Below, piece after piece: positions 19,544 through 30,131 of a stretch of 64,000 nucleotides of DNA. The position numbers were made by a program, and so were the translations under genes. This stretch comes from Amorphophallus konjac. Its lineage: Eukaryota > Streptophyta > Magnoliopsida > Alismatales > Araceae. The notes beneath the pieces are model-generated. The model was not told where the DNA came from, did no database searches, and was given only the letters and a program-made list of their open reading frames with translations. Position 1 is the stretch's first letter; each line of letters opens with the position of its first letter. The stretch is from positions 266,781 through 330,780 of the forward strand of contig JAHNEJ010003616.1 of NCBI GenBank assembly GCA_022559845.1, written 5' to 3'.

Positions 19544-21296
19544 ATGAATTTTTCTACTGAACATATCTCAATGAATTGTTTGCCAATCTTCATTGGTTCG
19601 AATTTTAATTCTTGACTAGGCAAACTGTGTGTGGTGATCAATTCTATTAATCCTAGTCTTTGGAAATTGATTTATCATGGTCCACACATATTACCTCTAG
19701 ATGAGACCAAGTGGTCTAATCAGGATAAAATGATGCATCATGATAATGTTACTATTTTTAGTTTATTGAAAGCTTCTGTAAGTACTAACAAGTATCCATT
19801 TGTATCTTCTTGTAGGACGGCAAAGGAGCTTATGGATCGGTTGATCAAAGCTCAAGAGAAGGAAAGGTAAAAATGTCTCATGGCCGATGATGCTGATCAA
19901 CAAAGTGACAAAAATGCAGAAGATGTAAATTCAGATTCTGAAGAATTTACCCTTGATGATCTTGTTGATGCTTATGATGAGTTGGAAAAGTAATATAAGA
20001 AAATCAAGTCAGAAAATAGGAAATTGAAAAAGAAATTTGAAAACATGCTCCATGAAAATGGATCTTGTGATAAGTGTTCTGAACTTGATAACTTGAATGA
20101 ACTTTTAGAGCATGATGTTCAATGTCACAAAGAAACCATTGCTTGTTTGAGAAATGAAAATATTGTCCTCAAGGACAAAATCGATCAATTAGATAAAACT
20201 GAAAAAGATCTAAGAAACAAAATGGAATCAAACTCTATTGATGAGGATATTTTCAGTGAATTGATTATGAATGATAAACTTGTAAATGAAAATGAAGAAC
20301 TTAAAAAAGGAGAAGAGTGCAATGCTAATTCAGATATCCCTGCTTGAAAGTAGATTGAAAAATCTTGAAAAGTTTGAAAAAGGAAAATCTGTGATTGTTG
20401 ATGAATCCGATAAGATGCATGTACTTGAACAAGAAATAGCTAACTATGAATTGGACATTGCATCCCTTGAATCTGAAATTGTTGACTTGAATTCATCATT
20501 GTCTAAGTTTGTAAATGGGAAAGAAAATCTGAACAAGATATTGTGGACTAAGGTGAATTTTCAAAGAGAGGGGCTGTGCTATAATCCTATGAACAAAAAT
20601 AATTTTGAAAATAAAGTCTATACATCATTTGTCCATAGTTCAAACATAGCCAGCACATCAAATGGGTCTCCAAATCAATCTGCTCCTCAAATAATAAAGA
20701 GATCAAATAAAAATCTGAAAAAGAAACAAAACCTGCATCAAAAGACTAAAAATGTTGTTGGTGTCACAAAGAATGCCAATAAAAATTATGTTACACACAC
20801 ACATGCATCCACAAAGAAAATCTCATGTTTTTATTGTGGTGAACTTGGTCATATGATGCATGATTGCCTTTTGATGAAATCTGAAGATCTAGAAGCATGC
20901 AAGAACATAAATGGCTTCACAAAGCCAAGAAAGCTTTTGAACGTAAAAAGAACCCCTGATAACTCTTATGTTCATGCAAGAAGACCATTTGAAAGATTTT
21001 CTCCATTGAACTGTTTTCATTGTGGAAGGTTTGGTCACAAGATGAACAATTGCTTTAGTTTGAAAAATGAAAACATCCCTACAAACCCACAAAAATTCTA
21101 TGCTCATTCTTACAAGAAAAATCTGAAGTCTTTTGGTTGTTGTCATTATTATGGTGAGTTTGGGCATACCATACATGATTGCTCCTTAATGTATTTTGAT
21201 GATATACATGCCCAAAAACTGTGGAAAGCACCCTCTAGAGGTGCAACTAACCATCTGGGACCCAAGAAGGTTTGGGTACCCAAAATAACCAAATGA
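19544..21296 (+). pseudogene. Copia (SIRE/Maximus-type) gag with zinc knuckles, internally deleted
   Basis: It starts MNFSTEHISMNCLP at 19544 and reads through the gag N-lobe pattern (PSLWKLIYHG, LDETKWSNQDKMMHHDN, SCRTAKELMDRLI). It then jumps straight to the acidic C-terminal part (CLMADDADQ, DLVDAYDEL), so the middle of the capsid is deleted. A long coiled-coil-like Lys/Glu/Leu segment follows, then three CCHC motifs: CFYCGELGHMMHDC and CFHCGRFGHKMNNC look intact, and the third (CCHYYGEFGHTIHDC) is degenerate. In-frame stops lie near 19613, 19868 and 19991, with a frameshift near 20300-20345. Gag would package element RNA; this copy cannot be translated as one protein. Confidence 0.8.
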
Positions 21297-24200
21297 GAAC
21301 TTTACTGCAGGATTGCCTTGAGGCCAAGAGGAAGACTTTAAGTTGACTTGGCCAGTTCTGGTGTGATGCCTTGGTTAACATGGGTTTGTCCTTGAATTGA
21401 CAATGATTTTTAAGTTGGTTGTTCATGTTTGTGCACATTGATTGTGTGAATTCTCAGTTCATGCTGCTGGAACTTAAATCCCTAACATGTAGGTTTGAAG
21501 AGGCAGTCTTGTGTGTTTTATGTGCATCAACCTTGTCTACACTTATGCTTAGACTTGGTTCTTCTTGTGCATTGACCTGTACTACACATGGACCGACCTG
21601 GGTTCTTCATGTGTTTAGTCTGGACTCTTTACACTATTGGGCTAAAGTTGAAATTTCTGAACTGAACTTTGGACTCATGTCACCTTGAGTGAATCACTTG
21701 CTTTGATAGCTGCAACTCATCATATATACTTGCAGCTCATAAGAGTTTGTCTTGTGAAAGAAAAGTATTAAAATTGGCCTTCTCATTTGTATTGAATTGA
21801 GATTGATATGAAATTGAGTCTCTGATACTGTAGGTTGAGAGAGAGAGAGTCATATGTGATGAAAAGCCTTAAAGTTAGTTTCTTCATATGCATTGGCTTA
21901 ATATTCACATGAATTGAGCTCTTTACAGTGCAGGTTTGATTATGACCATCAACCCTTGAAATCATGGTAAGAATTCAATGTTTGAATGTATCTTCATGTG
22001 CCTAGATTGAGTTTAATTCATGGATAGCATTTCTGGGCTCTATTTAACTATCTTAGGCAGTTTTGCATGTTCCTCAGTTGGTGTTGACACTAGGTGTTGA
22101 CACCTACACACTGGGTGTGAATGCTTGTTAAAAGGCAGAACGTGCTGAAGTTGGTGTCGACACCGGGTGTCGACACCTGATCTGGCAGATCTAGAACAGG
22201 TCTGTAAATTTATGTTTCGAAATGCCCATCTCGAGGCCCGATTGGTTTGAGCTTTTACCCCATTACCCTTAGGGTTTCTCTTCTTATCCTAGAGGATTTT
22301 TGAAAGGGTTTTGGCATGGGGTTCTTGGTATTTTCATATCCTTAAATGTTGCTATCTATAAGATGCGAATTAGGGGTCTCAATGGAACTCTTTTCGCTAA
22401 TATCGTTATATTTCTTGCAAGAGAGAAAGAAAGGAGCTCAAGAGGACTTCAATGCCAGATTTGAACTACTTCCATTGAGAATTGGAGCTTGTTGATGAAG
22501 GTTGACAACAAGCGAAATAAAGCAAAGAATTTGAAGATGTCAATAATGGTAACACAAGGCAAAGGTGAGAAAATAAAGTGTTTCGTTGAAGTTCTATAGT
22601 CTTGATGCCAGTGCCATCTCTTGACAGACAGTGATTTTGCAATCTTGAATACCCTATGGTTGCTTTTGACCATGTGGAAAATGAATGCTTGACTGAATGG
22701 TATTGAAACATCTGAGCAATATTTATGAGAGTGTAGTCATTGACTGCCTTTTGCTAAACCCCCAATGTCATATGGGATTGCATTGTATTTTTCTGATCAT
22801 CATTTAAATGACTACATGGTATATAAAATGGTGACATGTGGAAGGATAGGTCAAGTCTGTCTGAAAGCTATCACCATGCGTGAGAATGTGTCTCCGCCTG
22901 GTATCATGAATCATCTATGCATATGGCATCCAGCTTAAATGAATTTTCTGAAATCATGCATTGAATATGGGGGAGTCTTGCAAGCTGAAAACTTTGAGAT
23001 TGATGTTTTTTCATTCTCTCCGCATGATGATGTTATTCTGTGGCTGAACTTTTTGAGGACTGAAGTTGATCAATGTTCCATTATCTTTACCAATGTGCCA
23101 CTCATCTTTCTGGATAAAAGCACAATTGTTTTCAAGAAAAGTTCACATGTGATGATTTTGATGCCTTGAATGAATTCTCTGTATTCTCCTTTCAAACTAA
23201 AATTATGTCCTCACATTTTAACAATTGGTAATGCATGTCATGCATCAATTGCATTAGGTGCATATAGAGTGTCATGTGAAATCTGAAATCTTGCATCACA
23301 TTGCATATTTACATATCATTCTCTGCATATCATTCACATAGTGCTCTTGGAAGATGAAGCTCATTGTGTGTTGGCAGCATTTTCAGCATGCATATAGTGC
23401 ATACTTTAAAATGCATCATTTTGAATATTCCATGTTGCATACATGCCAAAATGGATACTTCCAACAGTGGCAACATATCTTTGGAGCCAACATTTCAAGA
23501 ACTGAGATTGCATACCTTTTCATTTTGCATTGCATATTGCATATACTATCATCGTATGCTTGCATGTTATTATATGCTATTCAACCCCTTCCTTGAAACT
23601 TTTAAGACCATATACTCCATTGATAAATAATGTTGCATCTGAGTCTTAACAAGTGTGCTTCATATCAAACTCTCAGGGGGAGCATTTCATGTTTATTGCA
23701 TTTACATAGGGGGAGCTACACTATCCTGTTTTAAGTTAAATTTTCTCCATACATGTTAAATCAAATTTACACACTTCATGCACTATAATGTGAAATTGAG
23801 TGTTATTCATAAGGATATAAGAATTTCATTTCAACACTCTAAAGTAATTCAACTTGCTGCATGGATGATAAGAGACAGTTGAGAAAAAAGCTGCCCGCCT
23901 CCACACAAAAAAAATTTGGTTGAAATGAAAGGCAGAGCAATGCTTTGTTTCACTGAGTAAATTGGGCACATGTCACCTGAGACGTGATGTGGTTCATTTC
24001 TGAAAAGTGTTGACTAAAGTATCTCTGTTCAAATGAGGTGACAAGGTTCAGTATTCTGAGTAACCGAGGATTCTGGCATGAGCTCCATATGTCTCCTCGC
24101 GTAAAAAGGAATTATTTGAACCTGATCCTTCTTAGAAAAATTCAGATTGTCAGTATGAAAATTTTTGCTGATTAATTTGATTGAGGCAGAGCGAAGCCTC

Positions 24201-24842
24201 CAATACGTTGTTCTCTAGATTGAAATGCAGTCTGTGCAATTATTATTATATTTAATTGAAAATCTGGTTATCCATATGGCTAAACTTCATTCTCATGTTA
24301 CTCACTTGCACATGGTAATTTGATTTGATATGTATTCTGAAAATTTGATTAATTGCATGACATGCTGTACGTCTTCTCCTATTTATTTGCACAATCATCT
24401 CGGTGTAATCATGAGCACTTAGATCTTAATAACTCACTTATACTTTTCCTACACCTATCCCCTCACTGTAAATAAAATGGGGGAGTTATGTTGCATGTAT
24501 ATATAGATATCTGCTTGATTACATTGTATGCATTTCATGTCTCATCATTTTTATACATCCTATTTCATGCATTTCATAAGAAAACTAAAAATCTAAAAAT
24601 TTGAAAATCAAAGCCAATCATCTAATGTGTCAATGTCAAAGGGGGAGCTTTGCATGTGATCTTATCTGCTTAAGTCATCAGGACTTGCATGAGTCAATAC
24701 AGTTCATGCCTATTGTGCATATTGGTTCTCTTCATAATCCCAGTGTCCATAGGTTCTTGTCATTCTGGATTCCCCGTAATGATCCCCATTTCTGATTATG
24801 TCAAAGGGGGAGAGAGCATTATAGAATAATATTTTATCATCA
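21297..24842 (+). other. Copia internal region without pol; gene-free, many GGGGGAG tracts
   Basis: I see no RT, integrase or protease motif on either strand, only short unrelated frames. Purine tracts of the form GGGGGAG recur near 22967, 23677, 23709, 24480, 24641 and 24806 before the true polypurine tract. A block at 22080-22185 carries GGTGTCGACACC-type palindromes like those of the LTR, and the text after it (GGGTTTCTCTTCTTATCC) looks like leader or LTR DNA, possibly an old LTR fragment. Confidence 0.7.
22080..22185. repeat. Internal GTGT(C/T)GACACC palindrome block
   Basis: Four palindromes (two GGTGTTGACAC, two GGTGTCGACACC) lie within 105 bp inside the copia internal region. They are separate from, but of the same type as, those in the LTRs. 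Confidence 0.85.
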
Positions 24843-24858
24843 TCAAAATGGGGGAGAT
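24843..24858 (+). other. polypurine tract of the copia element
   Basis: AAAATGGGGGAGAT directly precedes the 3' LTR start at 24859, as in SIRE/Maximus elements. Confidence 0.9.
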
Positions 24859-26649
24859 TGTTGTGTATGTGATTTTGATGATTACAAAATGACTTTGTTG
24901 CTTGACCTTGTGCGTGAATGGTTATTCATGTCTTCATGTGCTTGAACTCATTATCCTCTAGCTATGAAGTATGAAATGATTGTGGAAATGATTGTGGAAA
25001 TGATTACACATGATTACACAATGTTGTTATTGGGATATCATCATGTGGATGTATTTATGACTCTATAAGGCTCATATGTGCTTTGATGTTAGCACATTGC
25101 ATATACACTGCATATTCACTTGGTAAGAGGCATATACATTGCATATTCACTTGGTAAGATTACTTTGTATTCAATGAGAAAGCCTTTATGGAAACAATCT
25201 TGGATTAGATCCCACTTGGTTATAATTTCACAAGTCATCATGAAATTATTAAACAAAGTGAGTTGCAATGGGTTGATTTGATAAGTCAATGGTGAAGCAA
25301 TCTGACTTGAACTTGGTGTTTTACAGGTTGGAAGAACTCCTTACAACCTCATTTAATCATGCCAAAACCTATGGTGGAGTTATAGCTTTCATTCTTAGCT
25401 AAATAGGCCATTGAGCCGTCTGTAGGAACAGGTGTCGACACCTAGTGTCGACTCCTGCTTCCAGGATGCTCTGTTAGAGCAATTTCAGAACCTCGGAAGA
25501 GAGGTGTCGACACCAAGTGTCGACACCAGGTGTCGACACCTACCTGAACCAGGTTTTGGCAGCGGGCCAGAACACCAGGTGTCGACACCCTGTGACCAGC
25601 ACTCATTTTTTGGCTTTTTGTAAACGCCTGGGCACCAGGTGTCGACACCTGTGCGGCGCCGTGAAAGATGACTTTCACGTCCTTGCTTCGAAAGTCCAAC
25701 AAGTCCATTCCAACTGCCCTATATCTCTCCCTAATTCGTGGATCTGGTCTCTAAGCTGTCCCTTGACCATTCTAAAAGCATAAAACCATCTTCTTGGGTC
25801 GAAAACCTAATTGAAGAGGTGAGATTTGAAGTATTCTTCTCTTGTTCTAACTCTTGTGAGTGCAGGGATGTAGCAGCTGCTCCAAGGGCTTCTTCCACGT
25901 TGTTCTGAGCTTGTATGTGAAGGGAAGAAGGTGGTTTCAAGTCTCCAATCGATCCTCTACTCGAAGCTACGTGGGAAATCAAGTTACAACTTCATTTTTG
26001 CAAAGAATCATTCATCTTCCTTCAAGAACGTTCTTCATCCTGCAGAAAAGCTTAAGCCTATTCGATGAAATAAAAAGGGGGAGCTCTATCCACTAAAAAT
26101 CCGTTTGCTTTTAGTTCTCCAGTTGCTCTTAGTTCTATTTTAGATATTTGCTATAAACATCATCTCCTTGAACTTGTTTTACATGTTCTTTGTTCACTCT
26201 CTCTTGCATACATATATGAGCTGCAATTTTTATGATACAACAATGGTAATGCTCATATGTTCTTTCGTATAGGTGAAGAAAAAGGTGGAAAATAAGGTGA
26301 AGCTCTTGCAAGGAGGATATGATCTACCACCGTGAGGATCTGGAGCTAGTGGAAGAAGGAAAAGAGGAGCGTCTCGAGGAGAAGAAGAAGATGATGTCTA
26401 GATTATGATCATCCGTCAAAGAGCCAAGGAAAAATAGATTTTGTTGAAGAAGGGGGAACCTTACACTTGGTGCATACTTCTAGTTTACATCTATAGTATT
26501 TGTTTTGGGAGGTCATAGCATATATTTGTCTTTGATTCATATACATTTGTGAGAATACTTTGTGTGGGTGTTCGGAGAAAGGGGTCTCCGAGTGTGTGTG
26601 TGGTCATATGTGTGTCGATTTGTGCGGAGTATACGTGCGTGTGTGGTTG
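24859..26649 (+). repeat. 3' LTR of the copia element, truncated
   Basis: It aligns to 17078-~18888 with scattered substitutions, a short duplication near 24985 (GATTGTGGAAAT repeated) and a reduced palindrome cluster. It breaks off at GTGTGGTTG, where GTGCC repeats start, and lacks the GT microsatellite and the LTR end. Confidence 0.9.
25430..25652. repeat. GGTGTCGACACC palindrome cluster in the 3' LTR
   Basis: About six palindromes or variants at the position equivalent to 17638-17885. The triple GGTCTCGACACC run of the 5' LTR is absent. Confidence 0.88.
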
Positions 26650-27601
26650 AACCGTGCCGTGCCGTGCCGAAAATGTATGTTTGACCCCTGAGGGTGGGAA
26701 AATACACTGAATGAACGCGCTATGTCGGGCCAGCGCGTTCAGAACGCGCTACTGATGTATATCACGTTCTGGACCTGATGAAAAAACGGGAATACCCCTC
26801 CAATAAAATGACCCTAACTTGCTCATTTCATAACGGAATTTAATAAATGAGCTATCAATGGAAAGAGGATAGAAAAATAAACAAGATGGCATGCTTTAAT
26901 TAGAGTTTGGCCTAAGAGACACCTACCTTTAGACAGATCTAAAGAAATATCCCCAAATAATAAGAAACTCTTTGATCTTCTAAATCTTCCTTCAAATCCT
27001 CACCAATCTTCGCAGTAGCGTAATCTTAGCCTCCATGGATGGTTTGAGGGTCGAATGGGGTTTTATTTATAGTCAAAACTTGGCCAAATTTGTCAAGATT
27101 CCTTGCCTAACAATGCCAAACTTTCCAACTCCGAAATAGAAGAAAAATCTAATTTTTCTTCCTAACCTAGCCTCCATTTGGTGTGAAACCAATGTAAAAA
27201 CAGCTGGTCCAAGGTGGGCTGTTAGATAAGGGTTGATTTTTGTATCAACCTTCTAGAAATGGGGTTATTTTAATTTCTTAAATTACATATTAAACACATG
27301 TTACGAATTTAGGTCAATTTAACCTTTAATAAATCCTTTAATCTATTAATCCAGCCCATTTTGGATTATCCAATGGGCCAATTATGATCCTAGTCCATTA
27401 CATGGACTTTTATTGGGCTTTCTATGATTTATCTAAGGTTTAAAGCATTTAATCTCTAGTTACTTCTAGTTAATTCAAGTAAATTCAATAAACTAGTTTG
27501 TTTCATATAATAAAAATGTAATTTAACTATTTCATGAAAATTTTAATTACATAATGAAATTAAAAATTTTATTTCTCATTTTTAATTATCGGGTTTCTAC
27601 A
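26650..27601 (-). repeat. Outer (5') portion of a Tekay-type LTR, probably Tekay 1
   Basis: The minus strand begins TGTAGAAACCCGATAATT at 27601, the TGTAG-type start of Tekay LTRs (compare 33324). It sits inside the RT gene of Tekay 2, as an LTR end at an insertion site should. It contains GAACGCGCT and AGCGCGTTC words (26710-26750) and (GTGCC)3 at its left edge. No gene is seen. Assignment to Tekay 1 rests on position and orientation. Confidence 0.65.
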
Positions 27602-29225
27602 GTGGAACTGTAATCTTTGAGAAGTCCTTGATAAATCGCCGGTAATAACCAGCAAGACCCAAGAAACTTCGTATTTCTGTTGCATTGGTAGGTCATTCCG
27701 AGCTCTTCATAGCTTCGACCTTTGCAGGATCCACATAAATTTCATCCTTTGAAACTATTTGGCCTAAGAAAGCCACTTCTTCTAGTCAGAACTCGCACTT
27801 GCTAAATTTAGCGTATAATTGATGATCCCTTAATATCTGCAATGCTATCCTCAAGTGTACTTCATGCTCTTCTTTAGACTTTGAATATATTAGAATGTCA
27901 TCAATAAATACCACAACAAATTTATCCAGATGTGGTCTAAAAATGCTATTCATAAGCTGCATAAAAGCTGTAGGGGCATTCGTTAATCCAAATGGCATAA
28001 CAGTAAATTCATAATGTCCGTACCTACTTCGGAATGTAGTTTTGTGAATATCCTCATCCTTGATCCTAAATTGGTGATAACCCGAACGAAGATCAATTTT
28101 TGAGAAATACTTTGCTCTAGAAATCTGATCGAACAGTTCATCAATCCTCGGCAGTGGGTATTTATTCTTGATGGTGAGCTGGTTCAGCTGCTGATAATCG
28201 ATGCACAGCCTCATTGATATATCCTTCTTCTTGACGAATAGCACTGGTGCTCCCCATGGGGAAGTACTTGGTCTGATGAAACCCTTCTTCAATAATTCCA
28301 TTAGCTGCTCCTTTAATTCCTTTAATTCTGCGGGGGACATTCTACAGGGTGCCTTGGATACAGGTCTGGCACCAGGAACAAGGTCTATGGTGAAAGAGAC
28401 TTCCCTTTCTAGTGGCAAACCAGGTAAGTCTTCAAGGAACACATCGGGAAACTCCCGAGCTACTTGAGTGTCTTCTAATATGGCCACCTTAGCTTCCGTG
28501 GCGGTCACAAATGCTAGGAATGCCTCGCATCCCTTGTTGATGAGCTTGCTGGCTCGGAGAGCTGAGATAACTGATGATCTCTTCCGTGGAGTAATGTAAG
28601 TCAACTCCAGGTAATCCACAAAGGTTTCTTTTCCATTTCGACAGTCTACGGTTGCCCGATGGGTGGATAGCCAATCGGCACCTAGAATGACATCATACCC
28701 TTGTAGGTCTAAACATATCAGGTCGGCAGGTAGATTGTTGCTTTTAACCATGACTTTACAGTTTGGGTAATGGAAAGTGATATCAGACTCATTCCCTAAC
28801 GGGGTAGAAATCACTAAGTCTATCCATTCAAGTTCCATAGAGAATGAAGCAGCAAACTTCTTTGAAACAAAAGAATGGGTTGCGCCGGTATCAAATAGAA
28901 CTTGAGAAGACTTAGAACAAATAGTTAAAATACCTTCCACCAGTCCACCTTCAGTTGGTTCTGTCTCCTGTAGAGCTTGGAGACGTCCTTGCTTCTTTGC
29001 CGGGCGCTTTTCTTTCTTAGTCACTTCAGTCTGTTCATTCAGTAGTGGACAATCAGGGATCCGGTGTTCCCGACTCCCACAACGGAGGCATGCTCCTAGT
29101 TTCCTCCAACATTCATCGGCCTTGTGGCCGGGCTTGTCGCAATACTTGCAATTTTCTTTAGGTACGGTGATGGAGAATGGCTTGTTGTTCGGCTTGGGCT
29201 TCTTATTTGGAGGACTCTCCTCCAT
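27602..29225 (-). pseudogene. Tekay/Del-like chromovirus 2: zinc knuckles, protease and RT
   Basis: Reading leftwards: two zinc knuckles, both complete ([14 protein letters not shown] and [14 protein letters not shown]), retropepsin [16 protein letters not shown] near 28890, [16 protein letters not shown] near 28680, and RT with [34 protein letters not shown] and [11 protein letters not shown] near 27880 (catalytic pair intact). A TGA at about 27786 replaces the Trp codon after KCEF. The RT then runs to KDFSKITVP and is cut at 27602 by the Tekay 1 LTR. RNase H, integrase and the 3' LTR are missing from the window. A frameshift of one base near 29215-29225 separates it from gag. Confidence 0.9.
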
Positions 29226-29934
29226 TATTAGGCCGCTTCTTGTTAAAAGAAGGCTTGAAGTTGTTAGAAGTAGTAGTGTTCTCCTTCTTGTCCTTTCCAC
29301 ATATTTTATCAGACAGTTCCGTGCCATCCTCAAGCAGTTGTACACGTCGGACTATCTCTGGATATACTTGGATATCCATTGGTGCTAGCTGAGTGATGAA
29401 CTGGGGCCTAAGCCCATTCAAGAAGCGTCGGGCTTTCATTTTCTCTGTGCCCACCAAATGAGGTGCGTACCTAGCCAACCTAGAGAACTGGGCCTCATAC
29501 TCGGCCACAGTCAAAGTTCTCTGCTTAAGAGCTGCAAATTCTGCGGCCTTTTTCTCTTGGACGCGGTCGGAGAAGTACTTGTTGTTGAAATGTTCAACAA
29601 AATTTGCCCAGGTTATATTGTCTTCCAACAATGTAGCTTCTACTGATTCCCACCAGCTCCTAGCATCTCGTTCTAGTTGGAACATCGCTAGCAGGACCTT
29701 CTCGTCGTCCGTGCATTGCATGACACGGAAAATTCTTTCTATCTCCTTTAGCCAGTTCTCAGCATCATCTGGGTTAGAAGAACCCGTGAACTTCGGAGGG
29801 TTCCGGTTTCTGAAACTCCTGTGGAGATCTCCTACTCCACGGTGTGCTCCGCCCTGCGCCATCTGTTGTAGCACTTGGGTAAAGTTCTGGACGGTTTGTT
29901 GCATCTCACGCAATTGTGCGCGTTTCGCTGCCAT
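29203..29934 (-). pseudogene. Tekay/Del-like chromovirus 2 gag
   Basis: ATG at 29934 (MAAKRAQLREMQQTVQN) opens 243 codons with the full gag core: PPKFTGSSNPDDAENWLKEI, RVMQCTDDEKVLLAMFQL, RDARSWWESVEATL, NKYFSDRVQEKKAAEFAALK, YEAQFSRLARYAPHLVGTEK and FLNGLRPQFITQLAPMD. It ends at a stop after NNGGESSK, where the pol frame ([11 protein letters not shown]) begins one frame away. Tekay-type elements normally use a single gag-pol frame, so this is read as an inactivating indel in the GGAGGAGAGTCCTCC run. It is otherwise the best preserved gag in the window. Confidence 0.9.
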
Positions 29935-30131
29935 AATCCTACAAGGTATTTAAATCTTAATTAGTTCATATCGATATTTATAAGGTTCGACATATTCATA
30001 TTTCAGATAGGATATCCTATTATGACTTAATCCCTTGGTTCTACCCAGTCTCACAGGTTTAAGAGTTGACCTATCCTTGGACTTGAGGTTACCTAGGAAT
30101 TTGAAATCCTAGGCTCTGATACCACAAAAAC
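29935..30131 (-). other. Leader and primer binding site of Tekay 2
   Basis: An untranslated leader. TGGTATCAGAGC is on the minus strand at 30124-30113, seven bases from the LTR end at 30132. Confidence 0.88.

Larger units (their letters stand above)
17078..26649 (+). mobile_element. SIRE/Maximus-like Ty1/copia element lacking pol, 3' LTR truncated
   Basis: The 5' LTR is 17078-19469, the primer site 19472-19483, a decayed gag 19544-21296, then 3.5 kb without any protease, integrase, RT or RNase H motif that I can recognise. The polypurine tract is 24843-24858. The 3' LTR, 24859-26649, stops about 580 bp early. The gag with several CCHC knuckles and the long LTRs point to the SIRE/Maximus lineage. 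It is inserted in the Tekay 1 LTR. The right target duplication cannot be seen because the LTR end is missing. Confidence 0.85.
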
